Below the pieces are notes generated by a model that ran no database searches, was not told the DNA's origin, and worked only from the letters and a program-made list of their open reading frames with translations. From the NCBI RefSeq assembly GCF_049195245.1, contig NZ_JBMIRR010000025.1:62001-126000 (forward strand): a DNA stretch of 64,000 nucleotides, in the 5' to 3' direction. Shown here one piece after another: positions 1 through 8,443 of this stretch. This DNA comes from Arenimonas sp049195245. Lineage in GTDB: Bacteria > Pseudomonadota > Gammaproteobacteria > Xanthomonadales > Xanthomonadaceae. The position numbers were made by a program, and so were the translations under genes. Within the stretch, counting starts at the first letter, position 1; each line of letters opens with the position of its first letter.

Positions 1-402
1 CACCGCCGGCACGCCGATCACGCCGGTGCCCGGCTTGTGGTCGATGGCTTCGCCGCCGTTGCCTTTCACGGTCTCGAAGACCCTGGACACCGGCTCGGTG
101 AACCGGATCGCGAAGCCGCAGGCCGAGGGGCCGTGCTTGGCGGCGAAGTCGGCCGCGAAGCTGTCGGGATCCTCGTTGACGATGAAGTTCACGCCGCCCT
201 GGCGGTACACGGTGATCGGCCGCGACTTGTGCTGCAGCACCGCGGTGAAGCCCATGCGCTGGAACAGGCCGCGCAGCAACACGCCCTGCCCGGCCGGCGC
301 GGCGAACTCGACGAACTCGAAGCCGTCGATGCCCATCGGGTTGGCGAACGTGGTGGGCTGCATGCCCAGGTTGGGGGCGTGGGTCTGGGGCTGGGCGCTC
401 AT
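1..402 (-). CDS. hppD: 4-hydroxyphenylpyruvate dioxygenase, N-terminal part
   Basis: This is the first 134 codons of an HPPD, running off the left edge of the window. The enzyme converts 4-hydroxyphenylpyruvate to homogentisate in cytoplasmic tyrosine catabolism. The visible part has the typical opening NPMGIDGFEFVEFA, followed by the LFQRMGFTAVLQHKS and VNFIVNEDP segments of the N-terminal vicinal-oxygen-chelate domain. The iron ligands lie mostly further along and cannot be checked. The ATG at 402 has an AAGGAGGA ribosome site just upstream (plus-strand positions 405-412). It is divergent from a MarR regulator with a shared palindromic operator, so it is probably controlled by it. The full length cannot be judged. 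Confidence 0.95.
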   Translation of the reverse strand, partial: MSAQPQTHAPNLGMQPTTFANPMGIDGFEFVEFAAPAGQGVLLRGLFQRMGFTAVLQHKSRPITVYRQGGVNFIVNEDPDSFAADFAAKHGPSACGFAIRFTEPVSRVFETVKGNGGEAIDHKPGTGVIGVPAV

Positions 403-465
403 CGCGTCCTCCTTGGCTGGGTGGCGTGTGGCCGGGACGGGGTGGCTTGTGGAAAGCCTGCCGAC

Positions 466-494
466 GTTATAGTTTCAACTGAAACCATTTGCAA
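466..494 (-). promoter_or_regulatory. Putative hppD promoter with palindromic operator in its spacer
   Basis: Read leftward, TTGCAA (494-489) and TATAAC (471-466) are separated by 17 bases, a good sigma-70 arrangement. The 14-base palindrome GTTTCA-AC-TGAAAC (472-485), extendable to 469-488 with one mismatch pair, fills that spacer. A repressor bound there would occlude polymerase on hppD, and would also sit just upstream of the marR start at 508. The natural candidate is the MarR protein encoded at 508-963. The sequence pattern is seen directly; the regulator assignment is inferred from adjacency and the divergent arrangement. Confidence 0.6.
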
Positions 495-507
495 GGCGCG
501 GCGCCAC

Positions 508-963
508 ATGCCCGAGCGGGACATCCTGGACCTGGAACATTTCCTGCCCTACCGGCTGTCGGTGCTGTCCAACCGCATCAGCCAGGACATCGCGCGGCTG
601 TACGCCGACCGGTTCGGGCTGGGGATCACGGAATGGCGGGTGCTGGCGGTGCTCGGCCGGCACTCGGAGGTCTCGGCCCGCGAGGTGGCCGAACGCACGG
701 CCATGGACAAGGTGGCCGTGAGCCGGGCCATCGCCTCGCTGCAGGCCGCGGGCCGGATCGAACGCGACACCCACGGCCACGACCGGCGCCGGTCCTGCCT
801 GCGCCTGAGCCCCGCCGGCGCCGCCGTCTACGCCGAAGTGGCGCCCCTGGCCCTGGCCTACCAGCGCCGCCTGCTCGAAGGCCTGGCCGAAGACGAACGC
901 GCCGCCCTGGACCGCCTCCTCACCCGCATGATGGAACTGGAGCTCGCAACCCGACCAGCGTGA
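508..963 (+). CDS. MarR-family transcriptional regulator (probable tyrosine-catabolism repressor)
   Basis: The product is 151 residues, normal for a MarR homodimer. The N-terminal dimerisation helix is followed by a winged helix-turn-helix: ITEWRVLAVLGR, then EVAERTAMDKVAVSRAIASLQ as the recognition region, and DGHDRR-type wing residues (HGHDRRRSCLRL). The frame is open upstream, but ATG 508 gives the conserved MarR opening (LPYRLSVLSNRISQ) shortly after the start. It is divergent from hppD, with a GTTTCA-AC-TGAAAC palindrome 22 bases before its start. By family knowledge, MarR proteins commonly repress their divergent neighbour and respond to a pathway intermediate. Tyrosine-catabolic control is an inference from the hppD neighbour. 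Confidence 0.85.
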   Translation: MPERDILDLEHFLPYRLSVLSNRISQDIARLYADRFGLGITEWRVLAVLGRHSEVSAREVAERTAMDKVAVSRAIASLQAAGRIERDTHGHDRRRSCLRLSPAGAAVYAEVAPLALAYQRRLLEGLAEDERAALDRLLTRMMELELATRPA

Positions 964-965
964 AA

Positions 966-1057
966 AGAAAACATACCAGAAGAAAACATACCCGGTATGT
1001 TTTCATGCGGCGTGAGACTGTCTCATCGAGAAAGAAAACATACCTGGTATGTTTTCT
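966..1057. promoter_or_regulatory. Half-site plus two perfect palindromes upstream of a threonine-synthase-like gene
   Basis: Two near-identical palindromes are present: GAAAACATACC-C-GGTATGTTTTC at 982-1004 and the same arms around T at 1034-1056 (25 bases, 1033-1057, if the outer A/T pair is counted). A third single arm, AGAAAACATACC, lies at 966-977. Exactly midway (centre 1019) is another perfect palindrome, TGAGAC-T-GTCTCA (1013-1025). The centres at 993 and 1045 are 52 bases apart, about five DNA turns. The region begins at the marR stop codon and ends 23 bases before the next start codon. It looks like a cooperative operator for an unidentified dimeric regulator; the two big palindromes could also pair with each other in RNA. 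Confidence 0.65.
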
Positions 1058-1080
1058 TGAGCGACGGCCGGGGAGGGGAC

Positions 1081-2334
1081 ATGGGATATCTACGCTGCCT
1101 GCAGGGCATCGGGTCGGGGGTCGAGTATCCGGCGGATGCGGTGATGAACCTGGATCCGGTCGATGGGCGTCCCGTGCAGATGGTGCTCGACCTTGAACGG
1201 CTGGGCCGCGACAAACCCGCTGCCGCCTGGTACGACCCTACCCGCCGGGACATGTGGCGTTTCGGCGCCCTGATGCCGCTCGACATCACCGACGCCCGGG
1301 ACGCGCGCCACATCGTGGCGCTTGGCGAAGGCCACACGCCGCTGCTCGACTACACCGACCACCCGATCGCCCGCGCGGCGAACCTGAGGCTGCAGCTCAA
1401 GGACGAAGGCAAGGCCTGGCCCGGCTACGGCGCCAATCCGACCCAGAGCTTCAAGGATCGCGGCATGGCCATGGTGGTCGCGATGGCGCGCCGCCACGGC
1501 CTGAAGCAGCTTGCCGTCCCGACCCAGGGCAACGCAGGCGACTCCCTGGTCCGCTACGGCCTTGCGGGCGGCCTCGACGTCGTGGTCGCGATGCCCGATG
1601 ACACGCCGATGCCGATCCTGGGCCAGCTGGCAGCCATGACCCACCTGCATCCCGGCCGCATTCGCCTGGAACTGGTGAAAGGCACCATCCGTGAAGCCGC
1701 GGCGCTGCTCAAGGCGCGCTACTGGCCGGAGGGCTGGTTCAACGTGGCCACGTTCCAGGAGCCCGGCTGGCGGATCGAAGGCAAGAAGTCCCTGGGACTT
1801 GAGATGGCGGAGCCGGCGCCGGGAGAGACTCGATGGTCGCTGCCCGACGCCATCGTCTACCCCACCGGGGGAGGCACCGGCGTGCTGGGCATGTGGAAGG
1901 CCTTCGACGAACTGCAGGCCCTGGGCCTGGTCGATGACCGGCGCCCGCGCATGATCTGCATCCAGAGCGAGGTCACCACGCCGCTGGTGCGCGCCTTCGA
2001 CGCCGGGCAGGCGGACACGCACGCCCAGCCCCAGACCGGACCCACGATTTCCACCGGGCTCAACGTACCCGCGGGCGTGGGCCACTTCCGCGTGCTGCAG
2101 ATCATCCGTGCCAGCGGCGGCGCGGCGGTGGCGGTCCAGGAAGCCGAGACCGCGCGCGAGCTGTCGCGCGTGTGGCGCGAACGCCGCGAGTGGATATCGC
2201 CCGAGGGCGCCGCCTGCCTGGCGGCGCTGCCGCAGTTGCTCGACCGCGGCCTGATCCGCCCGCGCGAACGCGTGGTCGCCGTCAATACCGGCTCGCTCGA
2301 AAAGTACCTGACGGACCTGCGGCAGTACCTCTGA
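1081..2334 (+). CDS. Threonine synthase-like PLP-dependent lyase
   Basis: The product is 417 residues of fold-type II PLP enzyme. The lysine in NPTQSFKDRGM should form the Schiff base, PTQGNAGDSL matches the substrate-binding loop, and PTGGGTGV is the phosphate-cradle glycine stretch. The opening (YLRCLQGIGSGVEYP) is typical of threonine synthases that process O-phosphohomoserine to threonine. It is not in a thrABC operon, so it may be a second copy or a related lyase with a different substrate. The start at 1081 is chosen over an in-frame one at 997 because GGGGAGGGG lies just before it and the 997 start would fall inside the palindromic control region. Control by those palindromes is likely. 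Confidence 0.8.
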   Translation: MGYLRCLQGIGSGVEYPADAVMNLDPVDGRPVQMVLDLERLGRDKPAAAWYDPTRRDMWRFGALMPLDITDARDARHIVALGEGHTPLLDYTDHPIARAANLRLQLKDEGKAWPGYGANPTQSFKDRGMAMVVAMARRHGLKQLAVPTQGNAGDSLVRYGLAGGLDVVVAMPDDTPMPILGQLAAMTHLHPGRIRLELVKGTIREAAALLKARYWPEGWFNVATFQEPGWRIEGKKSLGLEMAEPAPGETRWSLPDAIVYPTGGGTGVLGMWKAFDELQALGLVDDRRPRMICIQSEVTTPLVRAFDAGQADTHAQPQTGPTISTGLNVPAGVGHFRVLQIIRASGGAAVAVQEAETARELSRVWRERREWISPEGAACLAALPQLLDRGLIRPRERVVAVNTGSLEKYLTDLRQYL

Positions 2335-2335
2335 G

Positions 2336-2360
2336 CGGCGCGCGCCTGGGCGGCGCGCCG
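2336..2360. terminator. GC hairpin between convergent genes
   Basis: CGGCGCGC (2336-2343) pairs with GCGCGCCG (2353-2360) around a 9-base loop, in the 38-base gap between two convergent genes. There is no T run on either side, so it is a candidate terminator or transcript-end hairpin only. Confidence 0.35.
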
Positions 2361-2372
2361 TCCAGTCTGCGC

Positions 2373-3689
2373 TCAGGAGCGGCCGGTGACGGATTCCAGC
2401 CCGTGCGCGCCGGGACCGGTCTCGGCCTTCCAGAGCCGCCAGGCGAAGTAGAGGCCGAGAAGCGCCAGCCCGGTGTAGAACCACATGCCCGGCGCGTAGC
2501 CGGCGGTATTTTCCGGGCCGGCCAGGTAGCGGTCGTTGAGCCAGCCGATCACCAGCGGCACGATCGCCCAGCCGATCTGCTGGCAGAAGGTCATCAGCGC
2601 ATACGCCGAGCCCAGCCGCCGCTCGTCCACGATGTAGGCCACCGAGGGCCACATCACCGCGGGAATCAGCGAGAACACGCCGCCGAACAGCAGGATGCAC
2701 ACCAGCAGCGTCAGCGGCAACTCGACGCCCAGCAGGGCAATGGCCGGCCCCGGCGGCAGGTAGGTCACCGCCAGGAACAGCGGCAGCATCACCAGCGACC
2801 CCGCGGCCATGAACAGCGAGCGCCGCCCCACCCGGTCCACCCACAGCCCGAACAGCGGCGTGGCGATGATGGCCGCGAACGGCAGCAGGCTGCTGAGGAT
2901 GCCGGCGGCTTCGCGCGACAGGCCGTGCGCCTGCTGGAAGTAGTCGATTGCGAACGAACGGAACGGAAACACCGTCGAGTAGAACACCACGCACAGCGCC
3001 ACGATGTACCAGTACGACGGACTGAACCGGTACAGGTTCTTCAGCTCGAGCTTGTCCGTGCTGCCCGCAGCGCCGAGGTCGAAACGGCCCTCGGCGCGCT
3101 TCTCCATCAGGAAATACAGGAAGGCCGCGCCCAGGCCCGCGCTCATCACGCCGGTGGCCAGCCACAGCGGGTCGTGCCAGTTCGAGTACAGCGGGCTGGC
3201 AAACGAGGTCGACCAGTCGGTGGAGGCCGAGCCCAGGCGCGAGATCGACAGGTTCAGGCCGAACGCGAAGCTCAGCTCCTTGCCCTTGAACCACTTCGCC
3301 AGCACCGCGGTGACCGCGACGATCAGCGGTTCGGCGCCCAGGCCCAGCAGGAAGCGGCCCGCCAGCAGCGACGAGTAGTTCTGCGCTGCCGCCGTGACCA
3401 CCGCAGCCACCACGCACACCGCCGCGAACACGACGATGGCCCGCCGCGCGCCGAAGCGGTCGATCACGTAACCGCCGGCGAGCAGCACCAGCAGCGCGGC
3501 GATGTTGTAGGCGGTGGAGAGCCGGCCGATCTGGCCGTAGTCCAGCCCTTCCTGCTCCCGCAGCAGGTCCACCACGGGGTTGAGCGCGTCGTAGGCGTAG
3601 TAGTTGCCGAACATCGCCAGGCTGGCGAAGACCAGGGCGGCCCAGCGCCAGGCGGGCGTGGGGCGGGGCAGTGTGGCGACGGTGTTCAT
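2373..3689 (-). CDS. MFS transporter, MFSD1-like
   Basis: A 438-residue major facilitator with about 12 membrane segments in two halves. MFS signatures are visible: GGYVIDRFGARRAI after TM2 (motif A) and LWVDRVGRRSLF in the second half. The N-terminal FGNYYAYDALNPVVDLLREQEGL region resembles bacterial relatives of eukaryotic MFSD1, a lysosomal dipeptide carrier. Dipeptide export or import is therefore a reasonable guess, supported by the POT peptide transporter directly upstream on the same strand. The substrate is not shown by the sequence. A terminator-like hairpin (3761-3785) separates it from the POT gene, so it probably has its own promoter in the 120-base gap. Confidence 0.8.
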   Translation of the reverse strand: MNTVATLPRPTPAWRWAALVFASLAMFGNYYAYDALNPVVDLLREQEGLDYGQIGRLSTAYNIAALLVLLAGGYVIDRFGARRAIVVFAAVCVVAAVVTAAAQNYSSLLAGRFLLGLGAEPLIVAVTAVLAKWFKGKELSFAFGLNLSISRLGSASTDWSTSFASPLYSNWHDPLWLATGVMSAGLGAAFLYFLMEKRAEGRFDLGAAGSTDKLELKNLYRFSPSYWYIVALCVVFYSTVFPFRSFAIDYFQQAHGLSREAAGILSSLLPFAAIIATPLFGLWVDRVGRRSLFMAAGSLVMLPLFLAVTYLPPGPAIALLGVELPLTLLVCILLFGGVFSLIPAVMWPSVAYIVDERRLGSAYALMTFCQQIGWAIVPLVIGWLNDRYLAGPENTAGYAPGMWFYTGLALLGLYFAWRLWKAETGPGAHGLESVTGRS

Positions 3690-3753
3690 CGGGATCGTCC
3701 TGCGGTCTCGTGGCGTCCGGCGGCGCCGGCGGCGACCCGGGAAAGCAACTCCT

Positions 3754-3785
3754 GAAACAACGCGGCCCGGGAATCCCGGGCCGCG
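3754..3785 (-). terminator. Terminator of the POT transporter gene
   Basis: A perfect palindrome of 12-base arms (CGCGGCCCGGGA, 3761-3772, pairing with 3774-3785 around A3773) lies 24 bases past the POT stop codon in the direction of transcription. It is followed leftward by a short TTGTTTC tract (3754-3760). This is a plausible factor-independent terminator with a weak T tract. Confidence 0.6.
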
Positions 3786-3809
3786 CGGCGGTATGTGGAC
3801 GCCCGGCGC

Positions 3810-5318
3810 TTACTTCACGCCGTGCATCAGTTTCTGGATCAGCGGCGCGATCAGGAACAGCAGCACGCCCGGGATGACCAGCGCCCAGAAGCCGAACGTG
3901 TAGCCCGACAGCGCCGACGCCACGCTCATCCCGCCTTCGCCGCTGACGTGGCTTGCGAAGATGCCCGACAGGTTGTTGCCGATCGCGGTCGACAGGAACC
4001 AGCCGCCCATGCCGAAGCCGATCAGGCGCACCGGCGCCAGCTTGGTTACCATGGACAGACCGATCGGCGACAGGCACAGCTCGCCCACCGACTGGATCAC
4101 ATAGACCATGAACAGGGTCCAGAACGGGATCTTCAGCGTCTCGGGATCCACCATGCTCGACAGCGCGAGCATCAGCAGCAGGAACGCCAGGCCGTTGAAG
4201 ATCAGGCCCAGGCCGAACTTGCGCGGGATGGACGGATTGTGCCGGCCCATCCTCACCCACAGCCAGGCAAGGACAGGCGCCAGGGTGATGATCGCCAGCG
4301 AATTCACCGACTGGAACCAGCCGACCGGGAAGATCCAGCCGCCCAGGTCGCGGTCGACGATGTTCTGCGCCAGGAAGTTGAACGAGCTGCCGGCCTGTTC
4401 GAAGAAGCACCAGAACAGAACGTTGAACACGAAGATGATGAGCATGGCGATGGCCATGTCGCGCCGCACTGCGCCGTCCTTGAAGCCTTCGCGCAGGATC
4501 AGTACGCACAGGACGACGAACAGCGCCGACAGGATCCACTGCAGCGCGCCGGCACCGATCGAAAGCAGGAAGTACACCACCGGGATCGCAAGCAACGCGA
4601 GCACCGCGGTCACCAGCACCCGGCCCTTGCCCTCGGCGCCCGGCATCGGCCGGCCCACGCCCTGCAGCTGGCTGCGGCCGAACCAGAACCAGATCAGGCT
4701 GATCACCATGCCGATGCCCGAGACCAGGAAAACGACCTTGTAGGCCGGCATGTCGGAGTTGCCGCCCATGATGCGCTCGGCCAGAAGGCCGGTCAGCCAG
4801 GGCGCCAGCATCGCGCCGAGGTTGATGCCCATGTAGAACAGGGTGAAGCCGGAATCGCGGCGATCGTCGCCGGTGGCATACAGCTGGCCAACCATGGTCG
4901 AGATGTTGGGCTTGAACAGGCCGTTGCCAACGATGATCGTGGCCAGGCCCAGTTTGAACAGCTGCTCGTCCGGCAACATGATCAGGAACAGGCCGGTGGC
5001 CATGATCACCGCGCCCAGCAGGATCGATCGCTGGTATCCGATCACCTTGTCGGCGACGTACCCGCCGAACAGTGCGGCCGCATACACCAGGGCCAGATAG
5101 GCACCGTAGAGCCGGCTGGCCGGCGCTTCGCCCGCACTGTCGCCGGCGTAGAACTGCGCAACGATGTACAGGGCCAGGGCCCAGCGCATGCCGTAGAACG
5201 CAAAGCGCTCCCAGAACTCCGTCATGAACAGCATCCACAGCGGCTTGGGATGGCCGAGCAGCTGCGGGTACTGCGGGATCGGTGCGCCCGTATCGGACGT
5301 GGTGGCGGCGCCGCTCAT
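3810..5318 (-). CDS. Proton-dependent oligopeptide (POT/PTR) transporter
   Basis: A 502-residue inner-membrane protein importing di- and tripeptides with protons. The POT hallmark is near the N terminus: MTEFWERFAFYGMR matches ExxERFxYYG, with the proton-coupling Glu and the Arg intact. GGYVADKVIGYQRSI follows, then the family's 14 hydrophobic segments, with conserved LAPWLTGLL-type and GELCLSPIGLSMVTKLAP stretches. Length is normal for the family. It is the second member of a leftward transporter block. A hairpin terminator follows its stop codon and a 126-base gap precedes its start, so it may be transcribed alone. Confidence 0.9.
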   Translation of the reverse strand: MSGAATTSDTGAPIPQYPQLLGHPKPLWMLFMTEFWERFAFYGMRWALALYIVAQFYAGDSAGEAPASRLYGAYLALVYAAALFGGYVADKVIGYQRSILLGAVIMATGLFLIMLPDEQLFKLGLATIIVGNGLFKPNISTMVGQLYATGDDRRDSGFTLFYMGINLGAMLAPWLTGLLAERIMGGNSDMPAYKVVFLVSGIGMVISLIWFWFGRSQLQGVGRPMPGAEGKGRVLVTAVLALLAIPVVYFLLSIGAGALQWILSALFVVLCVLILREGFKDGAVRRDMAIAMLIIFVFNVLFWCFFEQAGSSFNFLAQNIVDRDLGGWIFPVGWFQSVNSLAIITLAPVLAWLWVRMGRHNPSIPRKFGLGLIFNGLAFLLLMLALSSMVDPETLKIPFWTLFMVYVIQSVGELCLSPIGLSMVTKLAPVRLIGFGMGGWFLSTAIGNNLSGIFASHVSGEGGMSVASALSGYTFGFWALVIPGVLLFLIAPLIQKLMHGVK

Positions 5319-5444
5319 GCGGTCTCTCCCCTGGTTTCTAGTTGATTGGTATGGGTTTTTGACGACCGCGGGCCGGCAGAAGCGGCGTCGCGAGGCCCCG
5401 AAGGTGTACCCGCTGCGCCCGGGCGAGTCAATCCGGGCCGGGGC

Positions 5445-6698
5445 TCAGGCCCCGGCCAGCGTCTTGAGCATCAGGCCCACCAGGTACGCCAGATAGGTGC
5501 CGGTGGCGTAGCCCACGGTGCCCAGCAGTACGCCCACCGGCGCCAGCGAGGGGTGGAAGGCCGCCGCCACCACCGGCGCGGAAGCCGCTGCGCCGATGTT
5601 GCCCTGCGAGCCGATCGCGAAATAGAACAGCGGCACCTTCGCCAGCCGCGCCACCACCCACAGCACCAGGATATGCGTGCCCATCCAGATCGCGCCCAGC
5701 AGGAACAGCCAAGGCCGGTCCAGCAGCGCCAGCAGGTCCATCTGCATGCCGATGCAGGCGATCAGGAAATACAGCATCACCGAACCCAGCTTGGAGGCGC
5801 CGGCGCTTTCGATGCGGCGCGCGCGCGTGAAGCTCAGCGCCAGGCCCAGCGAGGTCGAGATCACCACCACCCAGACGAAGGCGGAGTCGAGGCTGAACTG
5901 GCTGGCCCACGACACGTTGCCCGCGAACCAGCCCGCCAGCGGCACCGCCAGTGCATGCGCCAGACCGACGCCGCCGAAGGCGATCGCCACGATCACCATC
6001 AGGTCGGTCAGGCTGGGAATGCGCGCATTGGCGGCTTCGAAGGCGGCGATGCGCGCCTTCATCTCGTCCAGCGCGCGGGTGTCCACGCCGCGGCGCCGGT
6101 CGATGTCTTCCGATCGCCCCGCCAGGTACAGCAGCACCGCCATCCACAGGCTGGCCACCGCCACGTCCACCACCGCGAACTGGCCGAAGGTGGTGGCGTC
6201 CACGTCCCACACCTCGCGCATCGCCACCATGTTGGCGCCGCCGCCGATCCAGCTGCCGGCCAGCGCCGACATGCCGGCCCAGGTGTCGCCCGACACGGTT
6301 TCCGGATGGATCACGCCCATCGCCAGGAAGGCTACGGGCGCACCGATCACCACGCCCAGCGTGCCCGCGCAGAACACCAGCAGCAGCTTGGGCCCGAGCT
6401 TGATGATGCCCGGCAGGTCGATGGACAGCGTGAGCAGGATCAGCGCGGCCGGCAGCAGCACGTCGCGCGCCACCGGGTTGTAGAGCTTGGTGGCGTGGCC
6501 GTCGATCAGCCCGGTGGTGTTGTAGATGGCCGGGATGAAGTAGCACAGCAGCAGCGCCGGTACCACCTTGAAGACCCGCTTGAGGAAGGGCGTGGGGCCG
6601 CTGGCGGCCCAGAAGATCGCGCCCAGGGTGGCGGCGATGAGTCCCAGCAGGACGATGTCGTTGGTGATCAGGGCGCTGGAGGCAGGCGGCATGGTCAT
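5445..6698 (-). CDS. DUF819 family integral membrane protein
   Basis: A 417-residue, very hydrophobic protein with about 10-11 membrane segments, matching the DUF819/YjcL family. Recognisable pieces are SALAGSWIGGGANMVAMREV, LGLALSF and IGSQGNIGAAASAPVVAAAF. The family resembles carboxylate or amino-acid transporters, but its substrate is unknown. A charged cytoplasmic stretch (DRRRGVDTRALDEMKARIAAFEAANARIP) separates the halves. It lies between the POT gene and an AbgT transporter on the same strand, with 84 bases to AbgT. Any shared role with its neighbours (peptide or aminoacyl compound uptake) is only contextual. Confidence 0.8.
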   Translation of the reverse strand: MTMPPASSALITNDIVLLGLIAATLGAIFWAASGPTPFLKRVFKVVPALLLCYFIPAIYNTTGLIDGHATKLYNPVARDVLLPAALILLTLSIDLPGIIKLGPKLLLVFCAGTLGVVIGAPVAFLAMGVIHPETVSGDTWAGMSALAGSWIGGGANMVAMREVWDVDATTFGQFAVVDVAVASLWMAVLLYLAGRSEDIDRRRGVDTRALDEMKARIAAFEAANARIPSLTDLMVIVAIAFGGVGLAHALAVPLAGWFAGNVSWASQFSLDSAFVWVVVISTSLGLALSFTRARRIESAGASKLGSVMLYFLIACIGMQMDLLALLDRPWLFLLGAIWMGTHILVLWVVARLAKVPLFYFAIGSQGNIGAAASAPVVAAAFHPSLAPVGVLLGTVGYATGTYLAYLVGLMLKTLAGA

Positions 6699-6782
6699 CT
6701 CGGCGGCAGGAAAGTCCCGAGTATGCCAGCGGCGCCGCGCCGGATCAGTCCCGCGCGGCGCCTCGGTTCAACCGGCCCGGCC

Positions 6783-8378
6783 TCAGCGCGCCGGCACGTA
6801 CTCGTAGCTGGCACCCACGCCCAGCGGCAGTTCCAGGGCCCAGAAGCCGAGCAGGAACAGCGTCCACGACACCAGCAGGGCGACCGAGAACGGCAGCATC
6901 AGCGCCACCAGCGTGCCGATGCCGCTGGACTTCACGTAGCGCTGGCAGAACACCACGATCAGCGGGAAATACGGCATCAGCGGCGTGATGATGTTGGACG
7001 AGGAATCGCCCACGCGGTAGGCCGCCTGGGTCAGGTCGGGCGATACGCCCAGCTCCATCAGCATCGGCACCATCACCGCGCCGATCAGCGCCCACTTGGC
7101 CGAGGCCGAGCCGATCAGCAGATTCACCGCCGCCGTGAGGCCGACGATGCCCACCAGCGTGACGCCCAGCGGCAGGCCCAGCGCCCGCAGGCCGTTGGCG
7201 CCCTCGATCGCGATCAGCGCGCCGAGGTTGGACTGCCCAAAGGCATAGATGAACTGCGCGCAGAAGAACGCCATCACGATGTAGTAGCCCATGCCCGACA
7301 TGGACTTGGCCATGCCCTGGACCACGTCGCGATGCGTCTTCACGCTGCCCGAGGCCACGCCGTAGACCACGCCCGGCACCAGGAAGAACACCAGGATCAG
7401 CGGCACGATCGACTGCATCAGCGGCGCCTGCGAGACCAGCAGGTTGCTCTGCCCGTCCAGCACCGGCGTGCCAGGGGGCGCGCGCCACGGCGACGTCTCC
7501 GGCAGCAGCGTGACCACGAACAGCGCGGCCACCACGGCCATCGCCAGCACCGCCCAGCGCAGGCCCCGGCGCTCGCCCTCGGTCAGCGGATCCAGCGTCG
7601 GCATCTGCGACGGATCGCCGTCCACCGGCACCGAGCGCAGGCGCGGTTCGATCACCCGGTCGGTGAGGAACCAGCCCACCAGGATGATCAGCAGGCTCGA
7701 GGCACTGGTGAAGAAATAGTTGTTCAGCGGGTTGACCACCACCGACGGATCGGTGAGCTGGGCCGCGGCCTGCGACAGGCCCGACAGCAGCGGGTCGAGG
7801 CTGCTGGGCACCAGGAAGGTGGCCGAGAAGCCGCCGGATACGCCCGCGAAAGCCGCCGCGATGCCGGCCAGCGGATGCCGCCCCGCCGCGTAGAAGATCA
7901 CACCGCCCAGCGGGATCACCAGCACGTAGCCGGCGTCCACCGCCACGTGGCTGAGGATGCCCACCGCGATCAGCGCGGGCGTGAGCAGCATGCGCGGCGT
8001 CACCACCAGCGCCGCGCGCAGCGCCGCGGAAATGAAGCCGGTGTGCTCGGCCACGCCCAGGCCCAGCATCGCCACCAGCACCACGCCCAGCGGCGGAAAG
8101 GTTACGAACGTATTCACCATCGCGGCCATGAAGCCGGTGAGCGAGGCGCCCGACAGCAGGTTGCGCACTTCGATGGCGCTGCCGGTGCGCGGGTCGATCG
8201 CGTCGAAGCGCACGCCCGACAGCGCCCACGACACGATCCACACCACCACCATCAGCAGCAGGAACAGGATGGCGGGGTCCGGCAGCTTGTTGCCGACGCG
8301 TTCGACGCCATCCAGCAGGCGGGTCAGCAGGCTGCGGGGCGCGGTGGCCTCGGGCGCGGCGGCGGTGTCGGTCGGCAT
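6783..8378 (-). CDS. AbgT family transporter (p-aminobenzoyl-glutamate type)
   Basis: A 531-residue inner-membrane protein of the AbgT family, whose members import p-aminobenzoyl-glutamate or export sulfonamides. The start is followed by VERVGNKLPDPAILFLLL, a typical AbgT opening. GVAEHTGFISAALR, FVPSS-like LVPSSLDPLL, and NLLIGSASAKWALIGAVMVPM with SSSNIITPLMPYFPL form the conserved re-entrant hairpins and substrate site. Length fits the family (about 510-530). It lies 65 bases downstream of kynA on the same strand, so the two may be cotranscribed. An aromatic cargo would suit an aromatic-catabolism neighbour, but that is inference. Confidence 0.88.
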   Translation of the reverse strand: MPTDTAAAPEATAPRSLLTRLLDGVERVGNKLPDPAILFLLLMVVVWIVSWALSGVRFDAIDPRTGSAIEVRNLLSGASLTGFMAAMVNTFVTFPPLGVVLVAMLGLGVAEHTGFISAALRAALVVTPRMLLTPALIAVGILSHVAVDAGYVLVIPLGGVIFYAAGRHPLAGIAAAFAGVSGGFSATFLVPSSLDPLLSGLSQAAAQLTDPSVVVNPLNNYFFTSASSLLIILVGWFLTDRVIEPRLRSVPVDGDPSQMPTLDPLTEGERRGLRWAVLAMAVVAALFVVTLLPETSPWRAPPGTPVLDGQSNLLVSQAPLMQSIVPLILVFFLVPGVVYGVASGSVKTHRDVVQGMAKSMSGMGYYIVMAFFCAQFIYAFGQSNLGALIAIEGANGLRALGLPLGVTLVGIVGLTAAVNLLIGSASAKWALIGAVMVPMLMELGVSPDLTQAAYRVGDSSSNIITPLMPYFPLIVVFCQRYVKSSGIGTLVALMLPFSVALLVSWTLFLLGFWALELPLGVGASYEYVPAR

Positions 8379-8443
8379 GCGTTCTCCAAGGGACAGGGCT
8401 GGCCGGCAAGCCTAGCAAACGTGCGCGCGGAACCTGCGTGAAC

